Origin: JBBDIK01 sp964640385
GTDB taxonomy: Bacteria > Actinomycetota > UBA4738 > JBBDHU01
Assembly (NCBI GenBank): GCA_964640385.1
Contig: CAZXFL010000023.1
Span: 1 to 30,934 of the forward strand
Direction: 5' to 3'
DNA: 30,934 bases
A model generated the notes under the pieces. That model saw nothing but the letters and a program-made list of their open reading frames with translations, was not told where the DNA came from and made no database searches. A program made the position numbers and the translations under genes. Positions 30,691 through 30,934 of this stretch are shown in pieces; position 1 is the first letter of the stretch, and each line of letters starts with the position of its first letter.

Positions 30691-30933
30691 TTGGAGGACG
30701 TCGAGCACGCGTTCGGAACCGCCATCTTCATCCTCGACCACACCGTCCAGCGGCTCTCCGCCGAGGAGGCCGTGGCCCGGTTCGGCGACGTGACCCAGGA
30801 GAACTTCTGGCGCATGTGGCCGCAGGTCAAGATGTGGGCCGATCACCTCTACGACGACATCGAAGAGGATCGCCGCCTTCACGCGACCCCCGCCGATCAG
30901 GACGACGACCTCGAGACCGGGGGCGGCGGCTAG
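30691..30933 (+). CDS. Small acidic protein, function unknown
   Basis: An 80-residue acidic protein, mostly helical (EDVEHAFGTAIFILDHTVQRL, read as two parts, then RFGDVTQENFWRMWPQ and WADHLYDDIEED), with a disordered acidic tail ending GGGG. TTG 30691 is chosen since AGGAGG (30679-30684) sits 6 bases upstream; GTG 30676 lies before that site and would add five residues. It follows mcmA1 by 80 bases on the same strand. I recognise no family. The codon pattern and strong ribosome site support a real gene. Confidence 0.65.
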   Translation: MEDVEHAFGTAIFILDHTVQRLSAEEAVARFGDVTQENFWRMWPQVKMWADHLYDDIEEDRRLHATPADQDDDLETGGGG

Positions 30934-30934
30934 C

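Overview
The window is high-GC bacterial chromosome with very compact coding. Class E sortase, DUF4012, a PcrA-type helicase and many apparently leaderless genes point to an uncultured member of the Actinomycetota. A Chloroflexota relative cannot be fully excluded from sequence alone. I see no rRNA, tRNA, CRISPR array, insertion sequence or prophage. No gap between supported genes exceeds about 180 bases; the longest are 28131-28307, 23375-23528 and 21556-21707.

Layout. (1) 1-516 is the 3' end of guaA. (2) 520-3689 on the minus strand is a small surface-anchoring island: an LPFTG cell-wall protein, a class E sortase and a DUF4012 membrane-anchored protein. (3) 3833-6001 is a UvrD/PcrA helicase. 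(4) 6002-7650 (minus) is a dimethylformamidase-like protein coupled to a 53-residue membrane protein. (5) 7724-10149 is the B12-binding subunit of methylmalonyl-CoA mutase followed by sucC and sucD. (6) 10231-13079 holds three uncharacterised membrane proteins, two with N-terminal zinc-binding cysteine clusters. (7) 13143-17111 is purN-purH and then folD-metF (purine and one-carbon metabolism). (8) 17120-24868 and on to 27424 is a TCA-cycle block: CBS protein and citrate synthase (minus), isocitrate and malate dehydrogenase (plus), a four-helix membrane protein (minus), the two fumarase subunits, a 56-residue Cys-rich protein and a cupredoxin (plus), then sdhCDAB (minus). (9) 27542-28130 is an AbrB/RelE-type toxin-antitoxin pair. 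(10) 28308-30933 is an O-methyltransferase (minus), the large subunit of methylmalonyl-CoA mutase and a small acidic protein.

Together the genes encode most of an oxidative TCA cycle (citrate synthase, isocitrate dehydrogenase, succinyl-CoA ligase, succinate dehydrogenase, fumarase, malate dehydrogenase). A methylmalonyl-CoA mutase feeds succinyl-CoA into it. Aconitase and 2-oxoglutarate dehydrogenase are not in the window.

Two architectural patterns recur. Many first genes of transcription units have a TANNNT -10 box 6-9 bases upstream of the start codon, as expected of leaderless mRNAs. All six convergent gene pairs meet with between 4 bases of overlap and 14 bases of spacing, twice sharing their stop codons in the palindrome CTAG. 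Two small genes shorter than 60 codons (7489-7650 and 23204-23374) are supported by overlap or tight coupling with their neighbours.
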